Source of the DNA: CAMBDR01 sp046597185
Lineage (GTDB): Bacteria > Pseudomonadota > Gammaproteobacteria > Burkholderiales > Burkholderiaceae_D
Length of the DNA: 19,157 nt
Assembly (NCBI GenBank): GCA_046597185.1
Contig: JBKJLF010000021.1
Location: 1 to 19,157, forward strand
Direction of reading: 5' to 3'
Shown here: positions 7,801 to 15,212 of the stretch, one piece after another
Layout: each line of letters starts with the position of its first letter
Numbering within the stretch: position 1 is the stretch's first letter
The notes under the pieces: model-generated
What the model was told of the DNA's origin: nothing
Databases searched by the model: none
The model's input: only the letters and a program-made list of their open reading frames with translations
Translations under genes and position numbers: made by a program

Positions 7801-10800
7801 AAGGGCGCTTCGTTGAGCACGGTTTCCGAGGGGCGTGATTCGTACTTGAACAAGCCGTTGGGCTGTTTGATGAGCACCGACACCACGCGCCGCTCCAGCC
7901 GCACCAGCTTTAACTGCTTCACTGCCGTGGTTTTGGCCTTGGGGTCGATGGCGATCAGGCTGAACTGCTGCACGCTGTTGCGCTTGACATAGTTTAAGTC
8001 GGTATCGGTTTTGTAACCCAGCAGCCAGGGGCGGTCCGACACCAGGGCCGTGGTTTCCGCCGCCACGCTGCGTCCGCCTTCGGGTTCAAACGCTTTGGCC
8101 AGCAAGTGCAATTGGAAGGTGGCGTTTTTGAAGCGCTCCATGCTCAAATTGAAGCTGACATCGCCTTGCGCATCGGTGCTGGCCTTGGCCAGATCTTCCT
8201 GATGGTGGTCTTTGCCGCGCAGCGGGTCGTAAAACTGGTAGTCGGGGAACTGGCCAAATCCAGGGTAAGCCGGTTGCAGGGTTAAATGCGCCTCCACCCG
8301 GCGTTCCGGCGCAGGGGTGCCAAACAGGTTTTGCACGTTAATTTTGGCCGTCAATTGCTCCGGCGTGACCCAGCCGCCCTCGTTCTCGCGCGACAGCCGC
8401 GCCGTCACCTTCATGCGCTCTGGTAAAAACTCTTGCACTTTCACGCTCAAGGTGGCCAGTTGCAAGCCTGGCGTATCATTGCTGCCGGGGGCGGTGCTGC
8501 CGCTGTCGCGCGCCAGATTCAGATTGATGGTGTAGTTGCCGGTGGGCGAGCTATCTTGCGTGCTGTGGTTAAATTCGGCCATGCCGCCCACGCCCAGCTT
8601 CAGCTTTTGCCGCCGCACCACCAGGCCGCGCGCGTCGATCACTTCTGCTTCCACGGGCAAATCGGCCAGTTTTTGCACCCATCCGAGCGATTTGACGATG
8701 ATGCCGACATTGATCGTGTCGCCGGGGCGATAGATGCCGCGATCCGAAAACAAAAAACCTTGCATTTGGTTTGGCAAGCCATTGGAAACAACGCCGCTGA
8801 CATCAAAGCGGGACAAATCAAGATTGCGGTCAGCCCGGTTCAGCGGCAGGTAGCTTAAGTCACCAGCTTTTTTCACCACCAATACCACGGGCAGCTTTTC
8901 GCGCAGCATGCCCGCCACGCTGGGCAGATGCGCCAGACCGCTGGCGTCGGTAGTTTGGCTAAGCAGCACCGTGCCGTTGCGCGCCCAAATTTCGACCGTG
9001 GCAGAGCCAACGGGTTGGCCGTCATGAATCGATTGCACGAACACGTCGCGGCTGCCGTCAAGCCCGGTTTTGGAGACGATGCCTAAATCGGTGACGATGA
9101 CCAGGCGGCGGTCGCGCATTTTGCTGTAGTCGGGCTTTTCCTGTTCGCCGCCATCGTTGTAATTGCCTTCTTCGCCGTCGCCTTCGCCGGTGTTTTCGCC
9201 GTTGCTGTCGGTGTAATAGGCGCGGCGGTCGGCGCGGTCGTTGGTATTTTCCGGCAGGCCCACTTCGGGGTCAAACGCCTGCACCGTCAGAATGAAAATG
9301 CCGCGCTTGTCGTTGGCGTCTTTGTGCAGGTATTCGGCAAAATCAACGGTTTCGTAGCTGGTTTTGCCGGGTTTGCTGTTGACTGTGATTTTTTTCTCAA
9401 AGCGCTCGGTCAGGTTGTCCGGTGTCAGGCGTGAATAGAATTCGGGGCGGGTCATATCGCCTTCGGCTTGGGTTACCAGGTGTTGCAGTTGCTGCGGCAG
9501 CAAACGCGCCAATTCAATTTTTACGCCCGGCACATCACGCACCAAGAGTGGCAGTTTTTTCTCGCCGGATAAAGCCAGCAGCGAGCCTTTGCTCATAATC
9601 GCCAGTTCCGGCGCGGAGCGTTTAATGCGGAAAATCTCCACCCGCTCGGCACCCAACTGGTAGCCGCCGATGGATTTCAAACCTTTTTGGATGCGCACAA
9701 CCATAAAACGGCCCGGTTCGGCGGCAAACTTCATCGCATGCAGCTCGCGCACTTCGCGCTCGGCAGGTGTCATGTTCAATTTAATGGCTTTGGATTGTTT
9801 TAAGACTTCGGCCGTCACTTCGCTTGGGTCGCTCCAGAGCTTGCTATCACCATCTTCACCCTTGCGGGTTTCCGGCAGCATATACGCCTGCACCGCGCGC
9901 GTCATTTCTTTTTCATGCACGCTCATGCCGATACTGATTTGCAGCATGTTTTCCGGGTCGCCATTGTCGCCGGTCACAATCAGTTGTTTCAGTTCGCTGA
10001 TATCGAGGCTATACAAACCGGGAATCGACAAGGCTTTGGTTTCATCATGGCCAATAGCATTGCCGCCGCGCTGGGCTTGCACGCCTTTTTCAATGGTCAA
10101 GGTCAGGCTGACGGGTTGTTCGGGGATGGGCAAGGGGTTGGAGAAGACGGTGGCCAGCAATTTAAATTTGTCGTAAGTGACGCTGAGTTTTGGCTGGCTG
10201 TTGGATTGGTTGGTTTGGCCGGGTTTGGCGGCTTTGCCGAGCAAATCCGGCGCTTCGCTGCCGGGCGTAAGTTTGAGGCGCTTTTCAAACGCTTCGGTAT
10301 CCACCGGGTGGGTGAAGGCGACTTCGTATACGGCTTTGCGCAAATTGAATTGCACCGGGTCCTGGTAAAACGAGGCGTCGCGCAGCGTCATTTCAAAGCG
10401 CGCGGTGCGAAAGCTGACTTCGCCGCTAATGCGCACATGGGCGGCCACCGCCTTGGCTCCGATTTCAACCTGATATTCCATGTCGATGGGCCAATCAGCG
10501 GCGGGGGTGAATTCGAGTTGGGTCGGGCTGGTCCAAATCCACTTGCCAGCAATGGCGGGTGAGAGTTTGATATCGTTGGCTTCTTTGCCTATCTTGATCA
10601 GGGGCGCGGCGGAAGCGGAAAACACCAGCACTGCCGGGTTGGGTTTGCCGCCGCTTTCAATGGCGGTGCGCGCCGGGCCGCTGGCCGTTACGCCCGATGC
10701 CAGCGGCGTTTGCCGTGTTGGGCGCACGCTACGGAGGGCGTCAAAAAAGGCTTGCCAGTCATATTTCATCAGGCGCGGGGTGGTGGCAGCGCCCATGGCC

Positions 10801-11009
10801 AGCAAGACGGCAAACATGGTGAGTGCCGCGTGGTTGGCGATGGTGCGGCCTATGGGTGAAGCAAGCTCGCGTGCCCAATACACCCACCCGGGCGCTTGCC
10901 AGTGCCCCAGCACTGCCCCCGCCACGATGCGCACGGGGGTGAGTATGAGAAGCGCCAGCCGCCAGATCAAACTGGCGCAGCGGGTGATGATGGTGTTGAG
11001 GGCATTCAT
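4869..11009 (-). CDS. yfhM: Bacterial alpha-2-macroglobulin, thioester type, with a long membrane-associated N-terminus
   Basis: Periplasmic protease trap: cleavage of its bait region exposes a Cys-Gln thioester that covalently captures the protease. The thioester motif is intact as YPHGCTEQ (Cys about 1547), followed by an alpha/alpha-toroid segment containing RQTSDGGFGMWPG. The central A2M domain carries VVFAVDEGILQV, and MG-type beta domains fill the N-terminal half. An acidic Gly/Glu/Asn low-complexity stretch occurs at about residues 596-628. The start chosen is ATG 11009, which has AAGGAAG eight bases upstream. At 2046 aa it exceeds the ~1650 aa of E. coli YfhM. Instead of a lipoprotein signal it begins with two hydrophobic segments (about 12-36 and 62-77). 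It is coupled to pbpC, consistent with defence of the envelope when peptidoglycan is breached. Confidence 0.93.
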   Translation of the reverse strand: MNALNTIITRCASLIWRLALLILTPVRIVAGAVLGHWQAPGWVYWARELASPIGRTIANHAALTMFAVLLAMGAATTPRLMKYDWQAFFDALRSVRPTRQTPLASGVTASGPARTAIESGGKPNPAVLVFSASAAPLIKIGKEANDIKLSPAIAGKWIWTSPTQLEFTPAADWPIDMEYQVEIGAKAVAAHVRISGEVSFRTARFEMTLRDASFYQDPVQFNLRKAVYEVAFTHPVDTEAFEKRLKLTPGSEAPDLLGKAAKPGQTNQSNSQPKLSVTYDKFKLLATVFSNPLPIPEQPVSLTLTIEKGVQAQRGGNAIGHDETKALSIPGLYSLDISELKQLIVTGDNGDPENMLQISIGMSVHEKEMTRAVQAYMLPETRKGEDGDSKLWSDPSEVTAEVLKQSKAIKLNMTPAEREVRELHAMKFAAEPGRFMVVRIQKGLKSIGGYQLGAERVEIFRIKRSAPELAIMSKGSLLALSGEKKLPLLVRDVPGVKIELARLLPQQLQHLVTQAEGDMTRPEFYSRLTPDNLTERFEKKITVNSKPGKTSYETVDFAEYLHKDANDKRGIFILTVQAFDPEVGLPENTNDRADRRAYYTDSNGENTGEGDGEEGNYNDGGEQEKPDYSKMRDRRLVIVTDLGIVSKTGLDGSRDVFVQSIHDGQPVGSATVEIWARNGTVLLSQTTDASGLAHLPSVAGMLREKLPVVLVVKKAGDLSYLPLNRADRNLDLSRFDVSGVVSNGLPNQMQGFLFSDRGIYRPGDTINVGIIVKSLGWVQKLADLPVEAEVIDARGLVVRRQKLKLGVGGMAEFNHSTQDSSPTGNYTINLNLARDSGSTAPGSNDTPGLQLATLSVKVQEFLPERMKVTARLSRENEGGWVTPEQLTAKINVQNLFGTPAPERRVEAHLTLQPAYPGFGQFPDYQFYDPLRGKDHHQEDLAKASTDAQGDVSFNLSMERFKNATFQLHLLAKAFEPEGGRSVAAETTALVSDRPWLLGYKTDTDLNYVKRNSVQQFSLIAIDPKAKTTAVKQLKLVRLERRVVSVLIKQPNGLFKYESRPSETVLNEAPFSVAVGGASVPLATQSPGNFSYEVRDGEGLVLARVNYTVAGTGNVSRSLDRNAELQLSLSKKDYNPGDDIEINIRAPYVGGGLITIERDKVFTHKWFRTSETASLQKITLPKDFEGSGYISVQFIRDLASNEIYMSPMSYGVLPFATSLGRRTNQIKLTAPAMVKPGQEVKIHLEAKSAARAVVFAVDEGILQVARYQNPDPLKQFFQKRALQVSTQQTLDLILPEFKKLMNSAAPGGDKEGLLGKNLNPFKRKTDKPVVYWSGVVDVDGSRDFSYTVPEYFNGSLRIMAVVINDDTAAAAATATTVRGDLILLPNLPLAITPGDEVEISIGVANNAKGSGKDAPMTLALSVTPGLEVVGEAKKVLKISERSEGSTKFLVRARPGEKAVLGSASVVFSAQVSSGKAELKGRLSTDVSIRPASAYVTLLQTGVFKGSGEIKSQASLYPNFQRSEAAVSASPWAFSSGLIQYLEVYPHGCTEQITSQIFPAVLIGTQTELAKQLLKSSRSSGSNISGNGSGINSPELPDPRKSLDRYLAQVRSRQTSDGGFGMWPGAASDLFATTYVTQLLLEAKERKLPVPNDILQKTNGYLQKQIATSQTDLHIWRAQTFAAYLLTRQGINSSAALTNLREQYRTRISSAKAELEKASIRRDVGSAYLAASFQILKQEGLAQELLDPAFAYMLTGEDHNRVWYWYYYYDPMVHDATVVALVGKHFPKRLKDVPEKYWTRLANQVRDGYYQSHSAAMIMLAVDAYATAASESAAGKVGVSAVDAKGVAKAMDLPKQFILAQMSLPLSTAKVKLSNQGDLPLFYSWAEAGFERTLPKEAISKGMAIIHEVLDANGKVVTEAALGDELTVRVRIRSTERSYLSQVALVDLLPGGLEPVLNAPSDADEPDTPLWRRRLGGKSTWNLTYADIREDRVVFYGSVESGMTEVTYKVRATNVGTFVVPAAYGEAMYERRIFARSAAGAFTIKAAK

Positions 11010-11098
11010 GATGATTTCTTCCTTTTGGGCAAGGCGTTTGGCAAGGCATTGGGCAAAGCGCGGTGCATGACCCCCGCAACCCGGGATCAAGTGAAATC

Positions 11099-11104
11099 AT
11101 TATA
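11099..11104 (-). promoter_or_regulatory. -10 box TATAAT for the macroglobulin-pbpC operon
   Basis: A perfect TATAAT on the minus strand, 90 bases before the macroglobulin ATG, predicts a leader of about 80 bases. The region 17 bases upstream (GATTTT) is a poor -35, so activation by another factor is possible. It is the only consensus -10 between the two divergent genes on this strand. Confidence 0.45.
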
Positions 11105-11225
11105 AGCAGCGTGGACGGGTAAAAATCCGGTTGTGAAGATTAATTCACGGCTGTGTAGCATCGTGAACTGGACGGAAGTTTTGCAACGTGCGGGCAAGGG
11201 GCAATTACAGGCACTGCACCCCTTA

Positions 11226-11252
11226 TGTATAGAAAATCGCGTTTTCTATACA
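11226..11252. promoter_or_regulatory. Operator-like palindrome, unit 1 of 3 (best copy)
   Basis: Perfect inverted repeat of 11-base arms (TGTATAGAAAA / TTTTCTATACA) around TCGCG. It is the furthest copy from the Fic gene, 107 bases before its start codon. Its half-site is repeated in unit 2 exactly 40 bases downstream. The size fits a dimeric winged-helix regulator. Confidence 0.6.
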
Positions 11253-11265
11253 CGTGCGAATAATA

Positions 11266-11292
11266 TGCATAAAAAATCGCGTTTTCTATACA
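11266..11292. promoter_or_regulatory. Operator-like palindrome, unit 2 of 3
   Basis: Direct repeat of unit 1 (TGCATAAAAAATCGCGTTTT and then CTATACA), with an intact right arm and a left arm degraded at two positions. It is spaced 40 bases from unit 1, which keeps both sites on the same helix face (about four turns). A TAATAT hexamer lies just before it (11261-11266) and another just after it (11302-11307); either could serve as a -10. Confidence 0.6.
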
Positions 11293-11305
11293 TGTCCGGG
11301 GTAAT

Positions 11306-11332
11306 ATGGTCGAAAATTGGGTTTCGATATTG
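11306..11332. promoter_or_regulatory. Operator-like palindrome, unit 3 of 3 (diverged)
   Basis: The core GAAAATTGGGTTTC aligns with GAAAATCGCGTTTTC of unit 1 at exactly 80 bases' distance and has its own short palindrome (TCGAAA / TTTCGA, 11310-11326). It ends about 27 bases before the Fic start codon, so binding here would block initiation. It is the weakest copy; the spacing is the main argument for it. Confidence 0.4.
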
Positions 11333-11358
11333 TCTTTAGATAATGAGGAATGTGTATT

Positions 11359-12432
11359 ATGGCAACTCTTGCATCACTTGAACAATTGTCCAGCAGTCGC
11401 TTTGAGCAAGCTGTCATCTTGAAAAAGCTGGCGCAGGCGAGCCGCTATTTGGCTGAATTGAAAGGGGTAACTGGCTCGATTCCCCACCATGGCATTTTGA
11501 TTAATACCCTGGGGTTGCAAGAAGCCAAGGATAGTTCGGCGATTGAAAACATCATCACTACCCATGATGAGCTGTTCAAAGATGATGTGCTGCCTGAGGT
11601 ATTTGCCAATCCTGCAGCCAAAGAAGTGTCACGCTATCGGCAAGCATTGCGGGTCGGTTTTGAGCAGGTTGAGCGTAGCGGTTTGTTGACCTCGAATCAC
11701 ATTATCGACATTCAGGCCGAACTGGAACGTAACAACGCGGGCTTCCGAAAGCTGCCTGGTACCGCGCTTAAAGATGGGTATGGTCAAACCGTTTATACGC
11801 CACCGCAAGACCCCGGCGAAATTGTGGCCTTGATGGGGGATCTGGAGCGCTTTATTAACGACAGTGATTTATTTGACGCTGATCCTTTAATCAAAATGGC
11901 TTTAATCCACCATCAATTTGAAAGCATCCACCCGTTTTATGATGGCAATGGGCGTACAGGGCGGATTGTGAATGTGTTGTACCTGGTCAAAGAAGGTTTG
12001 CTCAATAGCCCGGTTTTATACTTATCGAACTACATTGTGCAAACCAAAGCCGACTACTATCGCTTGCTACAAACTGTGCGCACCGAAGACCGTTGGGAAG
12101 AATGGGTCTTGTATATGTTGGAAGCGGTCGCTCAAACGGCTTTGCAGACAATTGGCACGGTTGAGGCAATTAAAGGGGTGCTACAGGATTACAAGCAGCG
12201 CATTCGCACGGGCTATAAATTTTATAGCCAAGACCTGATCAACAATTTGTTTGCCCACCCTTACACCAAAATTGAGTTTATACAGCGCGATTTACAGGTT
12301 TCACGCTTAACAGCCAGTAAATACCTGGACGAATTAACGGCAGGCGGCTTTTTGGAAAAACATAAGGTTGGGCGCGGCAATTATTATGTGAATATCGCCT
12401 TGCGGGCGATTTGGGACAAGGACGGCATTTGA
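11359..12432 (+). CDS. Fic-domain protein (class II AMPylase) with C-terminal winged helix
   Basis: Fic enzymes transfer AMP from ATP to Ser/Thr/Tyr hydroxyls of target proteins. The complete active-site motif HPFYDGNGRTGR (191-202) includes the catalytic His. An N-terminal Fic_N-type domain holds the inhibitory helix motif SSAIEN (59-64, the S/TxxxE/N form), whose Glu63 would contact the second Arg of the active site and keep the enzyme off; this is the class II arrangement. A C-terminal winged-helix domain (about 290-350, recognition helix near VSRLTASKYLDEL) suggests DNA binding. ATG 11359 is preferred because GAGGA lies nine bases upstream; an in-frame ATG at 11350 abuts that site. At 357 aa it is typical for stand-alone Fic proteins. 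Three palindromes upstream suggest autoregulation (inference). Confidence 0.93.
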   Translation: MATLASLEQLSSSRFEQAVILKKLAQASRYLAELKGVTGSIPHHGILINTLGLQEAKDSSAIENIITTHDELFKDDVLPEVFANPAAKEVSRYRQALRVGFEQVERSGLLTSNHIIDIQAELERNNAGFRKLPGTALKDGYGQTVYTPPQDPGEIVALMGDLERFINDSDLFDADPLIKMALIHHQFESIHPFYDGNGRTGRIVNVLYLVKEGLLNSPVLYLSNYIVQTKADYYRLLQTVRTEDRWEEWVLYMLEAVAQTALQTIGTVEAIKGVLQDYKQRIRTGYKFYSQDLINNLFAHPYTKIEFIQRDLQVSRLTASKYLDELTAGGFLEKHKVGRGNYYVNIALRAIWDKDGI

Positions 12433-12452
12433 TCCTTGAAGCCGCCCCGCAT

Positions 12453-13307
12453 TCATTTGGCAAAAATCGCCAACGCTTGACCAAAACAGCCCGTTGGCGT
12501 GGCCGAGGCGTCATTGGCATCGATAAACCCGGCCAATTTGAAGCCCAGCATCTGGACAAACAGGGTGATAATGGTTTCTTTGTCGAGAAAGGTATCCAGA
12601 TGGCCGTTGGCCACGCCATTGGCAAGGGCCGTGATGCGATGGTCGAAAATTTCGCGGTGGGATCGGTCTTGCAGCGTCAAAAAACTGAACATAAAAGTGC
12701 CACCCGGTTTTAAGCTGCGGTAGCAATCCCGCGCATACAGAAATATCTCTTCCAGAACCAGATGGGTAAACAAACTCCAGGAAAAGATGATGTCCAGGCT
12801 GGCATCGGGCGCATTGATGGAATAGTCGGGATGCACAAAGAATTGGAAACCAGGGTTTTTCAGGGTGGCATAGTCCACCAATTCCGGGATGATGTCCGCA
12901 CCCTGATACTGCCCGACCCAGCCATGGCGTTGCAGCGCGCTGGCGGTGCGGCCACAGCCACAAGCCAAATCGTAAATGGCATGGCCATTTTTCAGGCCAA
13001 GCCGCTCTAAAACGGCATAATGCTTGTCGCCGGATTCCTGGAATATGTCCAGCGTCTGGGAGCCAATCGCCTTGGCCATCGCCAAATCGTAATTGTCAGG
13101 ATGCGCGGCAATCAGCTCGCGTACCAGCTTGGTGTAATCCCTGATGGAATGACTTTCAGTATCAAAGCGGGAGATTTGTCTGCCTTCCTCTTTCCCATGC
13201 TTGCAGTAATGCTCGTAGCCGGAGCTTAATATACCTCGTTCCACGTCAGCGCGCACGTCGTCATGCATGCGCAGGTAGATTGCTTCATTGAATTTGCTGT
13301 CATCCAT
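12453..13307 (-). CDS. Class I SAM-dependent methyltransferase with an N-terminal glycan-locus-type motif
   Basis: Rossmann-type methyltransferase: motif I YDLACGCGRT (112-121), an acidic residue ending strand 2 in GADII (Asp138), DIIFSWSLFTHL (172-183) as the motif IV region and LKPGG (199-203) as post-motif. The first ~45 residues, with FNEAIYLRMHDDV and EHYCKHGKEEGR, resemble the short YLxxxxDV...HYxxxGxxEGR module found in several glycosyltransferases and surface-glycan proteins, which hints at a polysaccharide or lipid-linked substrate (inference). It is convergent with the Fic gene, with 20 bases between the stops. The ATG at 13307 has a poor ribosome-binding site. 284 aa, complete; the substrate cannot be deduced. 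Confidence 0.85.
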   Translation of the reverse strand: MDDSKFNEAIYLRMHDDVRADVERGILSSGYEHYCKHGKEEGRQISRFDTESHSIRDYTKLVRELIAAHPDNYDLAMAKAIGSQTLDIFQESGDKHYAVLERLGLKNGHAIYDLACGCGRTASALQRHGWVGQYQGADIIPELVDYATLKNPGFQFFVHPDYSINAPDASLDIIFSWSLFTHLVLEEIFLYARDCYRSLKPGGTFMFSFLTLQDRSHREIFDHRITALANGVANGHLDTFLDKETIITLFVQMLGFKLAGFIDANDASATPTGCFGQALAIFAK

Positions 13308-13380
13308 GGGAATCGTTTTTCAAAAGTCAGGTGGAAACGGGATTTTAGCCGCTTCCATTAGGGTTCGGTCTATTTTTCGC

Positions 13381-13418
13381 AAAAAAACGCGGCTGACGTG
13401 ATTTTAATCGCGCCAGCC
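13381..13418 (-). terminator. Rho-independent terminator of the serine dehydratase gene
   Basis: Fourteen bases after the stop codon, the minus strand forms GGCTG-G-CG-C-GAT / ATC-A-CG-T-CAGCC with a TAAA loop (one G-U pair, one C-A mismatch), followed by GCG and seven Ts (13381-13387). The position and structure are those of an intrinsic terminator, which closes the long co-directional block starting near 18560. Confidence 0.75.
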
Positions 13419-13431
13419 AGATTGGTGTCGG

Positions 13432-14346
13432 TTATTTCATTGACCACGCTTGGATTTGCTCAATCGTGGCCGTGGCCCCGCCGCATACGATGAACACCAC
13501 GTTTTGGTAAGCTGCTAGTTCGGCCGCCTGGCTGTACGCCAGGGCGAGACTCGCGCCACAGGCGGGTTCCACCAGAATCCTATGGTCGGCAAGAAATTGA
13601 GTGCAGGCGGACAGCGCTTCTTGGTCACTGACCAGAACACTGTGAATCGGGTGTTTTTTGCTCCAGTCAAAGGCTTGTTGACAAACCCGTTTGGCCCCCA
13701 GCGAGCTCGCCATGCTGGCGATTTTTTCAATTTCAACCGGGTGCCCGGCCCGTATTGCCGCATGGAAGGAGGCTGCGCCTTCGGTTTCCACCGCCAGAAT
13801 CGGCACATCGCCCCAGCCATTGCGGTGTAACCCTTCAGCCACGCCCGAAAGTAGGCCGCCACCGCCAACAGAGAGCACAATCGCACCCGGTTTCAAGCCC
13901 GAGGCGGCGATTTCATCGATCATGCTGGCATGGCCTTGCCACAGCAGCGGGTTGTCGAAGGGGTGTAAAAACGCATCGGTCGCCCCTATCAGTGAGAGCG
14001 CATAGTCATTGGCTTCTTGCCAGGAAGCGCCATGTACGATAACGCTGGCCTGTTCCAGCGCCAGCAATTCTTTGGCGCGGGCGGTGGTGGTTTCCGGCAC
14101 GATGACGGTGACTGGCACGCCCAATTTGCGCCCTGCGTAAGCCACCGCTAAGCCGGCGTTACCGCCGGATGAAGAAATAAAGCGCTGCGCGCCCTGCGCA
14201 GCAAAGGTTTCGCAGGCCAGACCAATGCCGCGAATTTTAAAGGAGCCCGGTGCTTGCAATGCATCCAGCTTGAGCCAGACGGAACGGCCCGCGCGCAAAC
14301 TTAACTGACGCGATTCGATGAGAGGGGTTTCAATGTGTAGTGGCAT
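13432..14346 (-). CDS. PLP-dependent L-serine/L-threonine dehydratase (animal SDS-like)
   Basis: Fold type II PLP enzyme that deaminates L-serine to pyruvate (and usually threonine to 2-oxobutyrate) in the cytosol. The PLP-binding Lys is in GSFKIRG (Lys37). SSSGGNAG (58-65) binds the substrate carboxylate, SVGGGGLLSG (159-168) is the phosphate-binding glycine loop, and LVEPACGA (258-265) and VCGG (287-290) line the cofactor ring. The sequence follows the vertebrate serine dehydratase pattern (NPLLWQGHAS, NGWGDVPILAVETEG) more closely than biosynthetic IlvA, and it lacks the ACT regulatory domain. 304 aa, complete. It lies 38 bases downstream of the ATPase gene and is followed by a terminator, so it is the last gene of the unit. 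Confidence 0.9.
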   Translation of the reverse strand: MPLHIETPLIESRQLSLRAGRSVWLKLDALQAPGSFKIRGIGLACETFAAQGAQRFISSSGGNAGLAVAYAGRKLGVPVTVIVPETTTARAKELLALEQASVIVHGASWQEANDYALSLIGATDAFLHPFDNPLLWQGHASMIDEIAASGLKPGAIVLSVGGGGLLSGVAEGLHRNGWGDVPILAVETEGAASFHAAIRAGHPVEIEKIASMASSLGAKRVCQQAFDWSKKHPIHSVLVSDQEALSACTQFLADHRILVEPACGASLALAYSQAAELAAYQNVVFIVCGGATATIEQIQAWSMK

Positions 14347-14384
14347 GGTGAGATTGCTCAGCTAGTAATGATCGGCTTTCATTC

Positions 14385-15128
14385 TTATTGGCCATCCTCA
14401 TCGGCAAACAATTGCTGCAAACGCCGGGGATAATGGTTCAAAAAGTCCTTGGTTACCGCGTAGTGATCGGTGTCTTCATATTGTGTTTCGTTAATCCCAT
14501 CTTCATCAAATAGCAGGATTTTGGCGCGTGGGTAAGCCAGCAAGATCGGTGAGTGGGTGGCAATAATAAATTGCGACCCGGTTCTGACCAATTGATCAAT
14601 TGCCACCAGCGCGGCCATTTGGCGGTTGGGCGAGAGCGCGGCCTCGGGTTCATCCAGCAGATAGAGGCCGCGATCACGGAATTTATGCACCAGCAGCGCC
14701 ATAAACGCTTCGCCATGCGAGCGCGCATGGAGTGATTTATCGCCATAGCCACGCAAATAACCGACTTCATCCATATAGGTTGCCACGTTAAAAAAGCTTT
14801 CTGCACGCAAGAAAAAACCGTCATCCGGGAAGCGCGTATCACGCGACAGGCGCAACACCGAGTGCAAGGGCGAAGTCGATTCGGTGGTTTGGAATTGCAC
14901 ATTTTTGGTGCCACCCTCGGCACCATAACCCAGCGCCAGCGCCAGGGCTTCCAGAACCGTCGATTTGCCCGCGCCATTTTCGCCGACAAAGAAAGTCACA
15001 TTCGGGTGGAACTTGATTTTCTCCAGATCGCGCACTGCCGGAATATTGTAGGGGTAGCTGTCCCAGTCGATACCCATATCGGTGCGGAAGGCTGCGGAAA
15101 AAAGGTAGGGTTTGGTGGCGATGGACAT
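14385..15128 (-). CDS. Small AAA/ABC-type ATPase (SMC/RecF-like, COG3910 type)
   Basis: Stand-alone ABC-like ATPase of 247 aa without membrane segments. It shows Walker A VGENGAGKST (48-57), a degenerate signature SHGEA (137-141), Walker B LYLLDEPE (155-162) and the switch His in ATHSP (190-194), in the order of RecF/SMC-like predicted ATPases. It has no coiled-coil arm and no partner nuclease domain, so an OLD-type or other toxin role is not supported by the sequence. The ATG 15128 has no clear Shine-Dalgarno sequence. It lies 84 bases after the 91-aa gene and 38 bases before the serine dehydratase; the biological process is unknown. Confidence 0.85.
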   Translation of the reverse strand: MSIATKPYLFSAAFRTDMGIDWDSYPYNIPAVRDLEKIKFHPNVTFFVGENGAGKSTVLEALALALGYGAEGGTKNVQFQTTESTSPLHSVLRLSRDTRFPDDGFFLRAESFFNVATYMDEVGYLRGYGDKSLHARSHGEAFMALLVHKFRDRGLYLLDEPEAALSPNRQMAALVAIDQLVRTGSQFIIATHSPILLAYPRAKILLFDEDGINETQYEDTDHYAVTKDFLNHYPRRLQQLFADEDGQ

Positions 15129-15212
15129 GATTTGTGTTGATTGAAAACGATGGGATAAATGATACCCGAAACTTGTGAGGGGAAAGTCATTCCGGTCATC
15201 ATGCCCAAAGTT

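Larger units (their letters stand above)
11010..11358. other. Divergent intergenic region between the macroglobulin operon and the Fic gene
   Basis: About 350 bases without a credible gene. The left third holds the leader and the TATAAT of the leftward operon. The right third (11226-11335) holds three operator-like units at 40-base intervals preceding the Fic gene. A frame that stays open through 11133-11339 has no ribosome-binding site and merely crosses the repeats. Confidence 0.7.

Noticed and set aside
4869..11009. Many long open frames antisense or out of frame within the macroglobulin and pbpC genes
   Set aside because: Typical shadow frames in GC-rich coding DNA; no independent start signals or recognisable domains, while the main frames have full family motifs.
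11226..11332. Possible short CRISPR-like or iteron array
   Set aside because: Only three units, each an internally palindromic site with decreasing similarity toward the Fic gene; no uniform repeats or spacers, no cas or replication gene.
11133..11339. Open frame of 68 codons in the Fic upstream region
   Set aside because: No ribosome-binding site, composition dictated by the operator repeats, overlaps the promoter region of the Fic gene.
11359..12432. Fic toxin-antitoxin pair
   Set aside because: No small antitoxin gene adjoins it; the inhibitory motif is inside the same protein, as in class II Fic proteins.
13010..13430. TAAAAT as -10 of the methyltransferase gene
   Set aside because: The nearest -35-like hexamer is at 19 bases and weak; not enough to annotate.
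14385..15128. OLD-type or Septu-type anti-phage ATPase
   Set aside because: No TOPRIM or HNH partner domain or gene nearby; the neighbours are a serine dehydratase and a small membrane protein.
15165..15212. GAAACTT/AAGTTTC inverted repeat after the 91-aa gene as a terminator
   Set aside because: Loop of about 32 bases and no U-tract; unlikely to terminate transcription.
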